In this document: piece after piece, positions 27,370 to 35,724 of the stretch
Layout of the letters: every line of letters starts with the position of its first letter
Position numbering within the stretch: the stretch's first letter is position 1
NCBI RefSeq assembly: GCF_020991375.1
Contig: NZ_JAJLQZ010000009.1
Span: 172,460-236,459, forward strand
Source: Glycomyces amatae
GTDB lineage: Bacteria; Actinomycetota; Actinomycetes; Mycobacteriales; Micromonosporaceae
DNA: 64,000 bases
Direction: 5' to 3'
Made by a program: the position numbers and the translations under genes
The notes under the pieces: model-generated
What the model saw: only the letters and a program-made list of their open reading frames with translations
The model's database searches: none
What the model was told of the DNA's origin: nothing

Positions 27370-28374
27370 ATGAAAGCCGTCACGCAAACCCGCTACGGCG
27401 CACCCGAGCAGGTGCTCCGCCTCGAAGACCTCGCCCGCCCCGCACCGGGCCCCGGCGAAGTCCTCATCCGCCTGCGCGCCACCAGCGTCAACACCCCCGA
27501 CTGGATCGCCGTCGCCGGCGTCCCCTACCTCCTGCGCCTCCAGGGCCGCCCCGCCGGCGCCGTCCGCGGCACCGACATCGCCGGCGACGTCGCCGCCCTC
27601 GGCCCCGGCGTCGACGACCTCGCCGTCGGCGACCCCGTCTTCGGCTCCGCCTGGGCCTCCAAGACGACCCGCGCCGGCACCTTCGCCGAGTACACCGTCG
27701 CCCCCGCCGCGCAGCTCATCGCCAAACCCGCGAGCCTCGCCTACGAGGACGCCGCGGCCGCCGTCATGTCCGGCCTCACCGCCCTGACCGCCCTCACCGA
27801 GACCGCCCCCGCACGCGAAGGCCAACGCATCCTCGTCAACGGCGCCTCCGGCGGCGTGGGCACCTTCGCGATCCAGATCGCCAAGCACCGCGGCGCCCAC
27901 GTCACCGCCGTCTGCGGACCGGACAACCGCGACCTCGTCCGCGGCCTCGGCGCCGACCGCGCCATCGACTACACCACCGAGGACTTCACCACCGGGCAGG
28001 ACCGCTACGACACGATCCTCGACAACGTCCTGAACCACCCGCCCCGGCGCGCCCTCCGGACCCTGGCCCCCGGCGGCGTCTACATCCCCAACAGCGTCGG
28101 CAACACCGGCGGCCTCCTGGCCGGCCTCGACCGGTTCGCCGGCGCCGCCCTCCTGGGCCGGCTCGGCCGCGCCGACGTCCGCACCACCGACGCCGCCTGC
28201 ACCCGCGACCGCCTCGCCGCCCTCGCCCGGCTCCTGGAGACCGGCGCCGTCACCCCCGTCATCGACCGCGCCTACCCGCTCGAGCAGACCGCCGCCGCCG
28301 TCGCCCACATGCTCGGCCACCACGCCCGCGGCAACATCGTCATCACCATGCGGCCCCGACCCGCCCGGTCGTAA
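27370..28374 (+). CDS. MDR-superfamily NAD(P)-dependent oxidoreductase
   Basis: 334 residues, zinc-independent quinone-oxidoreductase type. The N-terminal GroES-like domain (about 1-120) has SVNTPDWIAVAG and GTDIAGDVAALG. The Rossmann domain has the NADPH-binding motif GASGGVGTFAIQIAK. The structural-zinc Cys cluster is absent. Likely reduces quinones or enones. It follows an operator-rich promoter and stands as a single-gene unit ended by a bidirectional terminator. Confidence 0.9.
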   Translation: MKAVTQTRYGAPEQVLRLEDLARPAPGPGEVLIRLRATSVNTPDWIAVAGVPYLLRLQGRPAGAVRGTDIAGDVAALGPGVDDLAVGDPVFGSAWASKTTRAGTFAEYTVAPAAQLIAKPASLAYEDAAAAVMSGLTALTALTETAPAREGQRILVNGASGGVGTFAIQIAKHRGAHVTAVCGPDNRDLVRGLGADRAIDYTTEDFTTGQDRYDTILDNVLNHPPRRALRTLAPGGVYIPNSVGNTGGLLAGLDRFAGAALLGRLGRADVRTTDAACTRDRLAALARLLETGAVTPVIDRAYPLEQTAAAVAHMLGHHARGNIVITMRPRPARS

Positions 28375-28379
28375 CACGA

Positions 28380-28418
28380 CGGGCCCTGCGAATACCGCAC
28401 CGGCATTCGCAGGGCCCG
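28380..28418. terminator. Bidirectional terminator between MDR and arfB genes
   Basis: Arms of 14 bases (28380-28393 and 28405-28418) are perfect reverse complements, with additional inner pairing of CCG and CGG. It serves the two convergent genes. Confidence 0.75.
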
Positions 28419-28437
28419 CAACACGGCGAGCCCGCCC

Positions 28438-28857
28438 CTAATCAGCGGTGTCGCGGCGCAGGCGCTTGACCTGCGAGCGGCGACGCTTGTCCTCCAGGCG
28501 CCGCCGCTTCTGGCCCTTCGAGGGCTTCGTGGCCTTGCGGACCGGCGGCGGCGCCGCGATCGAGCGCCGCAGCAGCTCGCCGAGGCGCTCCATCGCCGCC
28601 TGCCGGTTGCGCAGCTGCGAGCGGAACTCCGAGGCCGCGATCACCACCGTCCCCTCCACCACGCGCCCGCCCAGGCGCGCCAGCGCCCGCTCCTTCAACG
28701 CCGGCGGCAGCGCCGTCGTGGCGGCCAGGTCGAACACCAGCTCCACCCGCGAATCAGTGGTGTTGACCCCCTGCCCGCCCGGGCCCGAGGCACGGGAGAA
28801 GCGCCACCGCAGTTCGGCGTCGGGAACGGTGAAGCGGTCGGTGATCGGGACGGGCAT
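28438..28857 (-). CDS. arfB: ArfB-type peptidyl-tRNA hydrolase (ribosome rescue)
   Basis: 139 residues. The GGQ motif lies at residues 27-29 (SGPGGQGVNTTDSRVEL), as in class I release factors. There is no codon-recognition domain, and the C-terminal tail is strongly basic (KATKPSKGQKRRRLEDKRRR), which in ArfB enters the mRNA channel of stalled ribosomes. It starts nine bases after the upstream phosphotransferase gene. Confidence 0.95.
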   Translation of the reverse strand: MPVPITDRFTVPDAELRWRFSRASGPGGQGVNTTDSRVELVFDLAATTALPPALKERALARLGGRVVEGTVVIAASEFRSQLRNRQAAMERLGELLRRSIAAPPPVRKATKPSKGQKRRRLEDKRRRSQVKRLRRDTAD

Positions 28858-28866
28858 GACAGTCCT

Positions 28867-29913
28867 TCACGTCTCGAGTGCGGCGCGGGCCCAGCGGACC
28901 AGCATCGCGAAGATCGGGCGGCGCCGCTCCAGCACGAGCGCGTCGTCGCTCTCGGCGTCGTAGTCGGCACTGGCGGTCGACCGCCCGGCGGCCAGGCCCG
29001 CCAGCATCGCCGGGGCCAGCCAAGCGTACTTGGCCGCACCCGTCGCCGCGACGGCCCGGCGCGTCGCGGCCTCGTTCCGGTACCCGGCCCCGGCCAGGCC
29101 CTCCAGATAGGCGCCGGTGAGCGCCTCCTCGGTGTCGGCCAGCGCCGCGACCGGCCGGAGGCCGTCGAAGAACGTGTCGGCCACGAGGTTGGCCAGATCC
29201 TCGCCGACGGCGCCGCCACCGGTGAACGACCAGTCCAGCAGGACCGGCACGTCGCCCCGGCGCACGAGGTTCATGGGCCACACGTCCAGATGGGCGACCG
29301 TCTGCGGCAGCGCCTCGGCGACCGCGAACAGGTCGCCGCGGCGCTCCCAGACCGTGCGCAGGCCCGCACGCAAGTCCTCGGGCCAGTGGGCCGCGGCGAG
29401 CGGATGGTCCCAGTCGAGGGGACCGAAACCGCGGCGCCCGGCGTACTGGCGCAGGAACCGCCGCGAATGCCACGGCTGCTCGGCACCGGACATGTGGAGG
29501 GCCCCGGCGGTGCCGAGGCGGCGGGCCAAATCGGCGAGCATCGGCGTCGTCCAATGACGGCCCGGAACGCCGTCGAGCGCTTCGAGCCACAACTCCAGGC
29601 TCCCGTCAGGACGCTCCCCGGCCGCCAGGAGCGCCGGGGCGCCGATCCCGGCCTCGCGCCCGTACGCGGCGGCGAAACCGGTGGTGTACGCCAGGTACTC
29701 GCGGCGCCAGTAGTTCCAGTGCCGCGGATCACGCGAGGCGGGCCAGTGGTCGTGGCCGCCCCCGTGCGGCGTCAGGTGCTTGAGGACCGCCTCGCCGCCG
29801 GGCCCCGAGAGGCGCCAGATCCCGCCGGTGGCCTGATTGCCGGTGTTGTGGCGCAGCGCGGCGGGCCAGTCGAACGGCACGCCGATGGGGGAGTGGCGAA
29901 GGTCGGTGAGCAC
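28867..29913 (-). CDS. Aminoglycoside phosphotransferase-like kinase
   Basis: 348 residues from GTG. The protein-kinase-like fold is shown by EAVLKHLTPHG in the N-lobe and by the catalytic region VAHLDVWPMNLVRRG and VPVLLDWSF (His-x-Asp and the metal-binding Asp). Substrate unknown; many actinomycete members act on sugars or small molecules and not on antibiotics. Transcribed with arfB. Confidence 0.85.
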   Translation of the reverse strand: MLTDLRHSPIGVPFDWPAALRHNTGNQATGGIWRLSGPGGEAVLKHLTPHGGGHDHWPASRDPRHWNYWRREYLAYTTGFAAAYGREAGIGAPALLAAGERPDGSLELWLEALDGVPGRHWTTPMLADLARRLGTAGALHMSGAEQPWHSRRFLRQYAGRRGFGPLDWDHPLAAAHWPEDLRAGLRTVWERRGDLFAVAEALPQTVAHLDVWPMNLVRRGDVPVLLDWSFTGGGAVGEDLANLVADTFFDGLRPVAALADTEEALTGAYLEGLAGAGYRNEAATRRAVAATGAAKYAWLAPAMLAGLAAGRSTASADYDAESDDALVLERRRPIFAMLVRWARAALET

Positions 29914-29952
29914 CCGAGGATTCTGCCACCCGGGAGCCGATCCGGCACGGCC

Positions 29953-31143
29953 TTATTCAGCGCTGCGGCGCGTCCGGGCCGCGGCGGCGCCGTAGCGCGA
30001 CTCCCACACCTGCTTGGCGAACCGCTCGACATCGCGCTCGACATCGCGCTCGACATCGCGCTCGGCCCTGCCGGGCCGGGGCCCTGCGTCGGCGGTGTCG
30101 CTGCGGCGCAGGGCCTTCCAGCGGGGCCGGTCGGAGTCGAGCCCGACCACCGTCCCGAGCCGGGCCCCGGCCCGGCCGCAGGTGGCCACCCGCGCCCAGG
30201 GCCGCCCGGCCACCAGGGAGAACCGCAGCTTGCGGCCGCCGATCCGCTTGAACGCCACGACGCGCCCGGGCGCCAGGACACTGCCGGTGGCGAACGCGAA
30301 GGCCACCATCGTCACCGCCATCAGCGCCATGACCGCGTGCACCCAGTACCGGGGGTCGAGATCGGCCGCCCCGCCCCGGGACCACATGGAGGTGACGGCG
30401 ATGGCCGAGGCGAGCACGAGCGTCAGCAGCGTCGGCGCGTCGGGCCAGCGCCGCATGAGGCCGCCGGTGCGCCGCACCCACCCCAGGCGCACCATCCCCA
30501 TGGCGAAGCGGCGCAGCGGCTCCCCGGTCGTGAACGGCGGCATCGTGATCAGCAGCCCCACGCCCGCCAGGGCCGCGGCGATGGCGAAACCCCACCACCG
30601 CGGCGACATCCACCCCGGGCAGTCCGCGCACCCCGCGTCCCAGGCCCGGTCGAACACGTCGGTCATCAAGCTGATGGTCACCGCCGGGCCGACCGCGGCC
30701 ACCACCCAGCGGGTCGACTCGGCCGCCGCCCTGGTGACGGTGTGGTTGACCATGGCCAGATTGATCGCGTAGAACAGCGACAGCACCCCCGGGCCCAGCA
30801 CCAGGCCCGACAGGCACAGGCCCAGCAGCGCCTGCCGGGGCGAGTGGCTCTGACTGGCCAGATGCGCGTACAGGAAGGCGCAGATCATCAGCGAGCACAT
30901 CGCGTAGAAGAGGGTCTTGACGATGAACTTCGGTTCGATGCGGCCGGTGTCGCGGCCGCCGTCGGGACGGGCGTCCTGGCGTCCGAGGTAGAGCACCAGG
31001 GCCGTGAAGGCGAACCCGGCCAGGACGGCCGCGAGCGAGCCGTACATCTGGGCCGAGGGGCCGTTGTCGGGCAGGACCGCCTGCAACTCGTGCGCGTCGA
31101 TGCGTATCGCCTCCACCGTGGGGTAACGGGGCAGGCTTCGCAT
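29953..31143 (-). CDS. Multi-pass membrane protein, unknown
   Basis: 396 residues from ATG 31143; sequence upstream in the frame is not protein-like. Eight or so hydrophobic helices lie between residues 30 and 300, including MYGSLAAVLAGFAFTALVLYLG. The C-terminal 90 residues are basic and soluble and contain a threefold ERDV repeat caused by a 12-base tandem repeat in the DNA. Family not recognised. Confidence 0.75.
   Translation of the reverse strand: MRSLPRYPTVEAIRIDAHELQAVLPDNGPSAQMYGSLAAVLAGFAFTALVLYLGRQDARPDGGRDTGRIEPKFIVKTLFYAMCSLMICAFLYAHLASQSHSPRQALLGLCLSGLVLGPGVLSLFYAINLAMVNHTVTRAAAESTRWVVAAVGPAVTISLMTDVFDRAWDAGCADCPGWMSPRWWGFAIAAALAGVGLLITMPPFTTGEPLRRFAMGMVRLGWVRRTGGLMRRWPDAPTLLTLVLASAIAVTSMWSRGGAADLDPRYWVHAVMALMAVTMVAFAFATGSVLAPGRVVAFKRIGGRKLRFSLVAGRPWARVATCGRAGARLGTVVGLDSDRPRWKALRRSDTADAGPRPGRAERDVERDVERDVERFAKQVWESRYGAAAARTRRSAE
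30025..30060. repeat. In-frame 12-base tandem repeat, three copies
   Basis: CTCGACATCGCG occurs three times head to tail inside the membrane protein gene, followed by CTCG. On the coding strand it produces the ERDVERDVERDVERF stretch. Copy number may vary by slippage without breaking the frame. Confidence 0.9.
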
Positions 31144-31187
31144 TATGGCGCGGGCCGTCAAGTCCCGCCCCGCCCGAGCCCCCGGCG

Positions 31188-32252
31188 CTACCGGTCGAGG
31201 TCGGACAGTTCGCGCATCCATTCGGGCCCGGTGTCGGTGTGGCAGCGCCCGGGGGCGGTGTCGCAGGTGCGCAGGTCGGCGACGAACGCGAGTTGCAGCG
31301 GCTGAGGGCGGCCGAGGGTGGCGTCGTTGTAGCGTGTCCATCCGGACAGCGCTGCGGCCTCGGCTGCGATGAACGGCCCGGTAGAGAAGCGGCCGGGAGC
31401 GTCGGCGATGGGAGCGCAGGCGGAGACGGGCAACGGCGGGGCCGGGGCGTCGGCGACCGGTGGTGCGAGGCCCGAGCCGTAGTCGGGGTCGGCGGTCAGG
31501 TCGACGATCGGTGTGTCAGCTCCGCAGGACCAGCGCCACCGGCCGTAGGGTTCGCCATAGTCCATCGGCGACCACCAGGTGCGCCACAGACCTGATTCGT
31601 AGGGGTCGCCGGTGTCCGCGCCGATGCCGATGTAGTCGAACAGCATCGCGTCGGTCGTGGCCGGGATGAGCTCGGCGGTCTGGGACAGGTACAGGTGCGT
31701 CGGCTCCCAGTCGGTGTCGCCGGTGTCGCCGCGGCCGGGGTAGGTGTCGGCCTGCGGTTGGTTGTCGGCGCGTAGGCACAGGGACACGATGGTGTCGCCG
31801 CTGTCGCGGACGGGGTCGCCGATGACGGCGGCGGCCAGGCAGCGGGTCTTCTCAGCGGTGTCGGCCCAGGCGGTGACGCCGAGGCGCAGGCCCGCACCGT
31901 GCCGGTCGGTGTAGGTCTCGACGCGGATCGCGGTAACCGTCAGGTCTCGATCCCAGGCGGCCGCAACGACCAGCGGCTCCCCGTCGACATGCGCGGTCAA
32001 GGCCGCTCCGCGGGCGTCGGTGCCGTCGGGCAGGCGGTCGGTCAGGTGCGATGCGGGTGCCCCGATCGCAGCCTGGATCTGGTCGGCGTCCCAGTCGAAC
32101 CGGTCCGCTTCCTGGAAGAACGCCACAGGAGTGACGTCGGCGGCCAGTCGCGCCGCCGGAACCAACGCGAGGGCGGCCGCTGCGGCGATCACGGCCCAGC
32201 GAGGCCATAGCAGGGGTCCCCCGAGGGCCCGGGGGGTGAGGAGTCGGGGCAT
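31188..32252 (-). CDS. Membrane-anchored extracytoplasmic protein, unknown
   Basis: 354 residues. A basic N-terminus and one helix (about 17-37, WAVIAAAAALALVPAARL) form an uncleaved anchor or signal peptide. The remainder is Asp-rich and soluble with three or so Cys pairs (ex. TRCLAAAV, SLCLRAD, LRTCDTAPGRC), consistent with an exported domain. Codon use around 31200-32250 is somewhat less GC-biased than in the neighbours. No family recognised. Confidence 0.7.
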   Translation of the reverse strand: MPRLLTPRALGGPLLWPRWAVIAAAAALALVPAARLAADVTPVAFFQEADRFDWDADQIQAAIGAPASHLTDRLPDGTDARGAALTAHVDGEPLVVAAAWDRDLTVTAIRVETYTDRHGAGLRLGVTAWADTAEKTRCLAAAVIGDPVRDSGDTIVSLCLRADNQPQADTYPGRGDTGDTDWEPTHLYLSQTAELIPATTDAMLFDYIGIGADTGDPYESGLWRTWWSPMDYGEPYGRWRWSCGADTPIVDLTADPDYGSGLAPPVADAPAPPLPVSACAPIADAPGRFSTGPFIAAEAAALSGWTRYNDATLGRPQPLQLAFVADLRTCDTAPGRCHTDTGPEWMRELSDLDR

Positions 32253-32288
32253 CCGGTGATGCTACCGATCCCGCTCACCCCCTGCGGT

Positions 32289-34790
32289 TCACCGCTGGTC
32301 GGAGAAGTCCTGCACGGCCATGACCACCGTGCCGGTCTCGTCGGAGGCGTCGAGGTCGACGGTGAAGACCATCGCCCAGTCGCGGTCCCCGGCGGGGTCG
32401 TCGACGGTCTGGCGGACCGTCCAGGTCCGCCCGGTCTTGGCGATGTCGAGGAACTCGGCGCCGCGCGCGGCACCGGTGGTGCCGATGTCGTCGTGGGCGG
32501 CGAAGTACGCCTCCAGGGCCGCGTCCCACTTCGCGGTCGGCCAGCCGGTCTCCAGGGCGGCGAGGGCGTCGACGCGGTCGGCGGCGGCGAGCTCGACATG
32601 GCGGAACGCGGCGTTGCGCACCGCGATGGTGAAGGCCCGCTCGTTGTCGGTGAAGGCCCGCGCCGGCCGGCCGGTGTCGATCTCCTCCTCCTGGTCGGCC
32701 GGGTTGGTCAGCTGCTCCCACTCGTTGATGAGCGAGGAGTCGGTCTGGCGGATCGTCTCGCCCAGCCACGCCGACAGGTCGTCGAGCTCGGGCCCGCCGG
32801 TGTCCTCCGGGAGGGTCTGGACCAGGGCCTTGTAGGCGCTGGAGAGGTAGCGCAGCAGCAGGCCCTCGGCGCGGGGCAGCCCGTACAGGCCGATGTACTC
32901 GCCGAAGCTGAGGCGGCCCTCCCAGATCTCGCGGAGGATCGACTTGGGCTCGAGCTGGTAGTCGGCGGCCCACGGGTGACCGGCCTTGTAGGCGTCGAAG
33001 GCCTCGTCGAGGAGGTCGGCCAGCGGCTTGGGGTAGTCGACCTCGGTGTCCTCGAGCTGGTTCATGCGGTCGTAGTAGTCCAGGCCCTCGGCCTTCATCG
33101 CCGCGATCGCCTCGCCCTTGGCCTTGTTGCGCTGGGCGGCGAGGATCTGCCCGGGACCCTCCAGGGTGGACTCGACGATGGAGACGACGTCCATGGGGTA
33201 CGTGTCCGACTCGGGGTCGAGCAGTTCGAGGGCGGCGAGCGCGAACGGCGCGAGCGGCTGGTTGAGCGCGAAGTGGTCGGGCAGGTCGACGGTGAGCTTC
33301 ACGGTGCCCTCGTCGATGGTGATGATCCCGGCCTCGCGCAGGGTCCGGGCGATGGTGAGCGCGGTGCGGGCCATCTTCAGCTGGGTGGCGCGGTCGGCGT
33401 GGGAGTCCTCGATGAGGGTGCGCACGTGCTCGAAGGTGTCGCCGCCGCGGCCCAGGAGGTTGATGAGCATGGCGTGGGTCATGCGCATGCGCGACACCAG
33501 CGCCTCGGGCGGCGCCTCGGCGAGGGCCGCGAAGGTCTCGTCGGACCAGCCGACGAACCCCTCGGGGGGTTTCTTCTTGGCCATCTTCTTGCGCTTCTTC
33601 GGGTCGAGCCCGAACTTGGCCATGGCCTTCTCGTTCTCGATGACGTGCTCGGGGGCCTGGCAGACGACGAAGCCCTCCACGTCGTAGCCGGCGCGCCCGG
33701 CCCGGCCGGCGATCTGGTGGAACTCGCGGGACCGCAGGCGCCGGGTGCGGCGGCCGTCGTACTTGGTCAGGCCGGTGAAGACGACGGTGCGGATGGGCAC
33801 GTTGATGCCCACGCCGAGGGTGTCGGTGCCGCAGATGATCTTGAGCAGGCCCTGCTGGGCGAGGCGTTCGACCAGGCGCCGGTACTTGGGGAGCATCCCG
33901 GCGTGGTGGACGCCGATGCCGGAGCGGACCAGGCGGGCGAGGGTCTGCCCGAACTTGGTGGTGAACCGGAACCCGCCCAGCGCCGCGCCGATGGCGGCCT
34001 TGGCGTCCTTGTCGACCAGGTTGAGGCTCGAGAGGGCCTGGGCGGTGTCCAGGGCCGCGGCCTGCGTGAAGTGCACGATGTAGGCGGGGGCGCGGTCGGC
34101 GCCTGCGAGGTTCTCGACGGTCTCGTGGAGGGGGGTCTTGCGGTATTCGTAGTGGAGGGGGACCGGGCGGGTGGCGGAGGCGACCAGGGCGGTCTCGCGG
34201 CCGGTGCGGCGGGTCAGGTCCTCCTGGAAGAACGCCGTGTCGCCGAGGGTGGCGGACATGAGGGTGAACTGGGCGCGGTGGAGTTCGAGGAGGGGGACCT
34301 GCCAGGCCCAGCCGCGGTCGGGCTCGGCGTAGAAGTGGAACTCGTCGGCCACGACCGAGTCGCAGTCGAGGGCGGCGCCCTCGCGCAGGGCCAGGTTGGC
34401 GAGGATCTCGGCGGTGCAGCAGATCAGCGGCGCGTCGGGGTTGACGGCGGCGTCGCCGGTGAGCATGCCGACGTTCTCGTGCCCGAACTGGTCGCACAGT
34501 TCGAAGAACTTCTCCGAGACGAGCGCTTTGATCGGGGCGGTGTAGAAGGAGGTGCGCTGGTTGGCGAGGGCGTTGAAGTGGGCGGCGGCGGCGATGAGGG
34601 ACTTGCCCGAGCCGGTGGGGGTGGCGACGATGGTGTTCTGGCCGGTGCAGATGGCCAGGAGGGCCTCTTCCTGGTGCTCGTAGAGGACGATCCCTGCGTC
34701 GTCGGCCCATTGGGCGAAGGCGGTGTAGACGTCGTCGGGTTCGGGCGCGTCGCTCGCGGGCAGGTAGTCGATGAGGCTCACAGGGGTCAA
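32289..34790 (-). CDS. DEAD/DEAH-box RNA helicase with DUF3516
   Basis: 833 residues from a TTG start. Walker A ATPTGSGKS (57-64), Walker B DEFH (149-152), SAT motif LMSATLGD, and the helicase C-terminal motif HQIAGRAGRAGYD are intact. The C-terminal half (about 400-833) is the DUF3516 region found in actinobacterial Ski2-like helicases, probably acting in RNA processing or decay. A Lys-rich linker (KKRKKMAKKK) lies near residue 390. Confidence 0.93.
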   Translation of the reverse strand: MTPVSLIDYLPASDAPEPDDVYTAFAQWADDAGIVLYEHQEEALLAICTGQNTIVATPTGSGKSLIAAAAHFNALANQRTSFYTAPIKALVSEKFFELCDQFGHENVGMLTGDAAVNPDAPLICCTAEILANLALREGAALDCDSVVADEFHFYAEPDRGWAWQVPLLELHRAQFTLMSATLGDTAFFQEDLTRRTGRETALVASATRPVPLHYEYRKTPLHETVENLAGADRAPAYIVHFTQAAALDTAQALSSLNLVDKDAKAAIGAALGGFRFTTKFGQTLARLVRSGIGVHHAGMLPKYRRLVERLAQQGLLKIICGTDTLGVGINVPIRTVVFTGLTKYDGRRTRRLRSREFHQIAGRAGRAGYDVEGFVVCQAPEHVIENEKAMAKFGLDPKKRKKMAKKKPPEGFVGWSDETFAALAEAPPEALVSRMRMTHAMLINLLGRGGDTFEHVRTLIEDSHADRATQLKMARTALTIARTLREAGIITIDEGTVKLTVDLPDHFALNQPLAPFALAALELLDPESDTYPMDVVSIVESTLEGPGQILAAQRNKAKGEAIAAMKAEGLDYYDRMNQLEDTEVDYPKPLADLLDEAFDAYKAGHPWAADYQLEPKSILREIWEGRLSFGEYIGLYGLPRAEGLLLRYLSSAYKALVQTLPEDTGGPELDDLSAWLGETIRQTDSSLINEWEQLTNPADQEEEIDTGRPARAFTDNERAFTIAVRNAAFRHVELAAADRVDALAALETGWPTAKWDAALEAYFAAHDDIGTTGAARGAEFLDIAKTGRTWTVRQTVDDPAGDRDWAMVFTVDLDASDETGTVVMAVQDFSDQR

Positions 34791-34833
34791 TGGTGCCCGG
34801 CCGGCCTACCGGTCGGCCAGCCGGGGCCCGCCG

Positions 34834-35634
34834 CTAGTGGTCGTAGGTGACCAGGACGGGGGCGTGGTCGGACCAGCGGGCGTCGTGGCTGGCGGCGCGG
34901 TCGACCCAGGCCTTGACGGCCTTCGCGGCGAGGCCGGGCGTGGCGACGTGCAGGTCGATGCGCCAGCCGGTGTCGTTGTCGAAGGCGCGGCCCCGGTAGG
35001 ACCACCACGAGTAGGGGCCCTCGACGCCGGGGTGGAGGGAGCGGACGACGTCGATGAACCCGTGCGTGCCGTACAAGGCGGTGAGCCAGTCGCGTTCGAC
35101 CGGGAGGAACCCGGCGGACTTCTTGTTGGCCTTCCAGTTCTTCAGGTCGGCCTCGGCGTGGGCGATGTTCCAGTCCCCGCACACCAGCAGCTCGCGGCCC
35201 GAGGCGGCGGCGCGGGCGGCGGCGGCGACGAGGTAGTCGGCGAAGACGGCCATGAACCGCTCCTTCTCGACCTGGCGGGGCGTGTCGGTCTCCCCCGAGG
35301 GCAGGTAGAGGCTGGCGACGGTGAGGCCGGGCAGGTCGACCTCGGCGTAGCGGCCGTGCGTGTCGAACTCGTCCGACTCGAAGCCGATGCGGGCGGCCTC
35401 GGGCGCCTCGCGGGTGAGGACGGCCACGCCGGCGCGGCCCTTCGCGGCGAGGGAGGGCGCGATCACCCAGTGCCACCCGCCGGCCGCCAGGGCCTCGGGC
35501 GGGATCTGGTGCTCGTCGGCGCGGACCTCCTGGAGCAGCACCACGTCGGCTGCGACGGTGTTGAGCCAGGGCACGATGCCCTTCTTGGCGGCGGCGCGGA
35601 TCCCGTTGACGTTGGCGGTGGCGATGGTGCGCAT
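34834..35634 (-). CDS. Exonuclease III family AP endonuclease, copy 1
   Basis: 266 residues of the ExoIII/APE fold. ATANVNGIRAA at the start, LQEVRAD with the metal-binding Glu, GDWNIAHAEADLKNW with the catalytic Asp-Asn, and a C-terminal SDHAPVLVTY. Cleaves DNA at abasic sites in base-excision repair. A second family member lies at 38014. Confidence 0.93.
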   Translation of the reverse strand: MRTIATANVNGIRAAAKKGIVPWLNTVAADVVLLQEVRADEHQIPPEALAAGGWHWVIAPSLAAKGRAGVAVLTREAPEAARIGFESDEFDTHGRYAEVDLPGLTVASLYLPSGETDTPRQVEKERFMAVFADYLVAAAARAAASGRELLVCGDWNIAHAEADLKNWKANKKSAGFLPVERDWLTALYGTHGFIDVVRSLHPGVEGPYSWWSYRGRAFDNDTGWRIDLHVATPGLAAKAVKAWVDRAASHDARWSDHAPVLVTYDH

Positions 35635-35724
35635 GCGCCCACCCTAACCCGCAGGGCCCGGCGGGCCCGGCCGCGGCGCGGGAGGGACCGGGACCGGACG
35701 CGAGGACCCCATAGACTACGTGGC

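Noticed and set aside
30025..30060. CRISPR-like short repeats
   Set aside because: Three 12-base copies without spacers, in frame inside a coding gene; simple tandem repeat.
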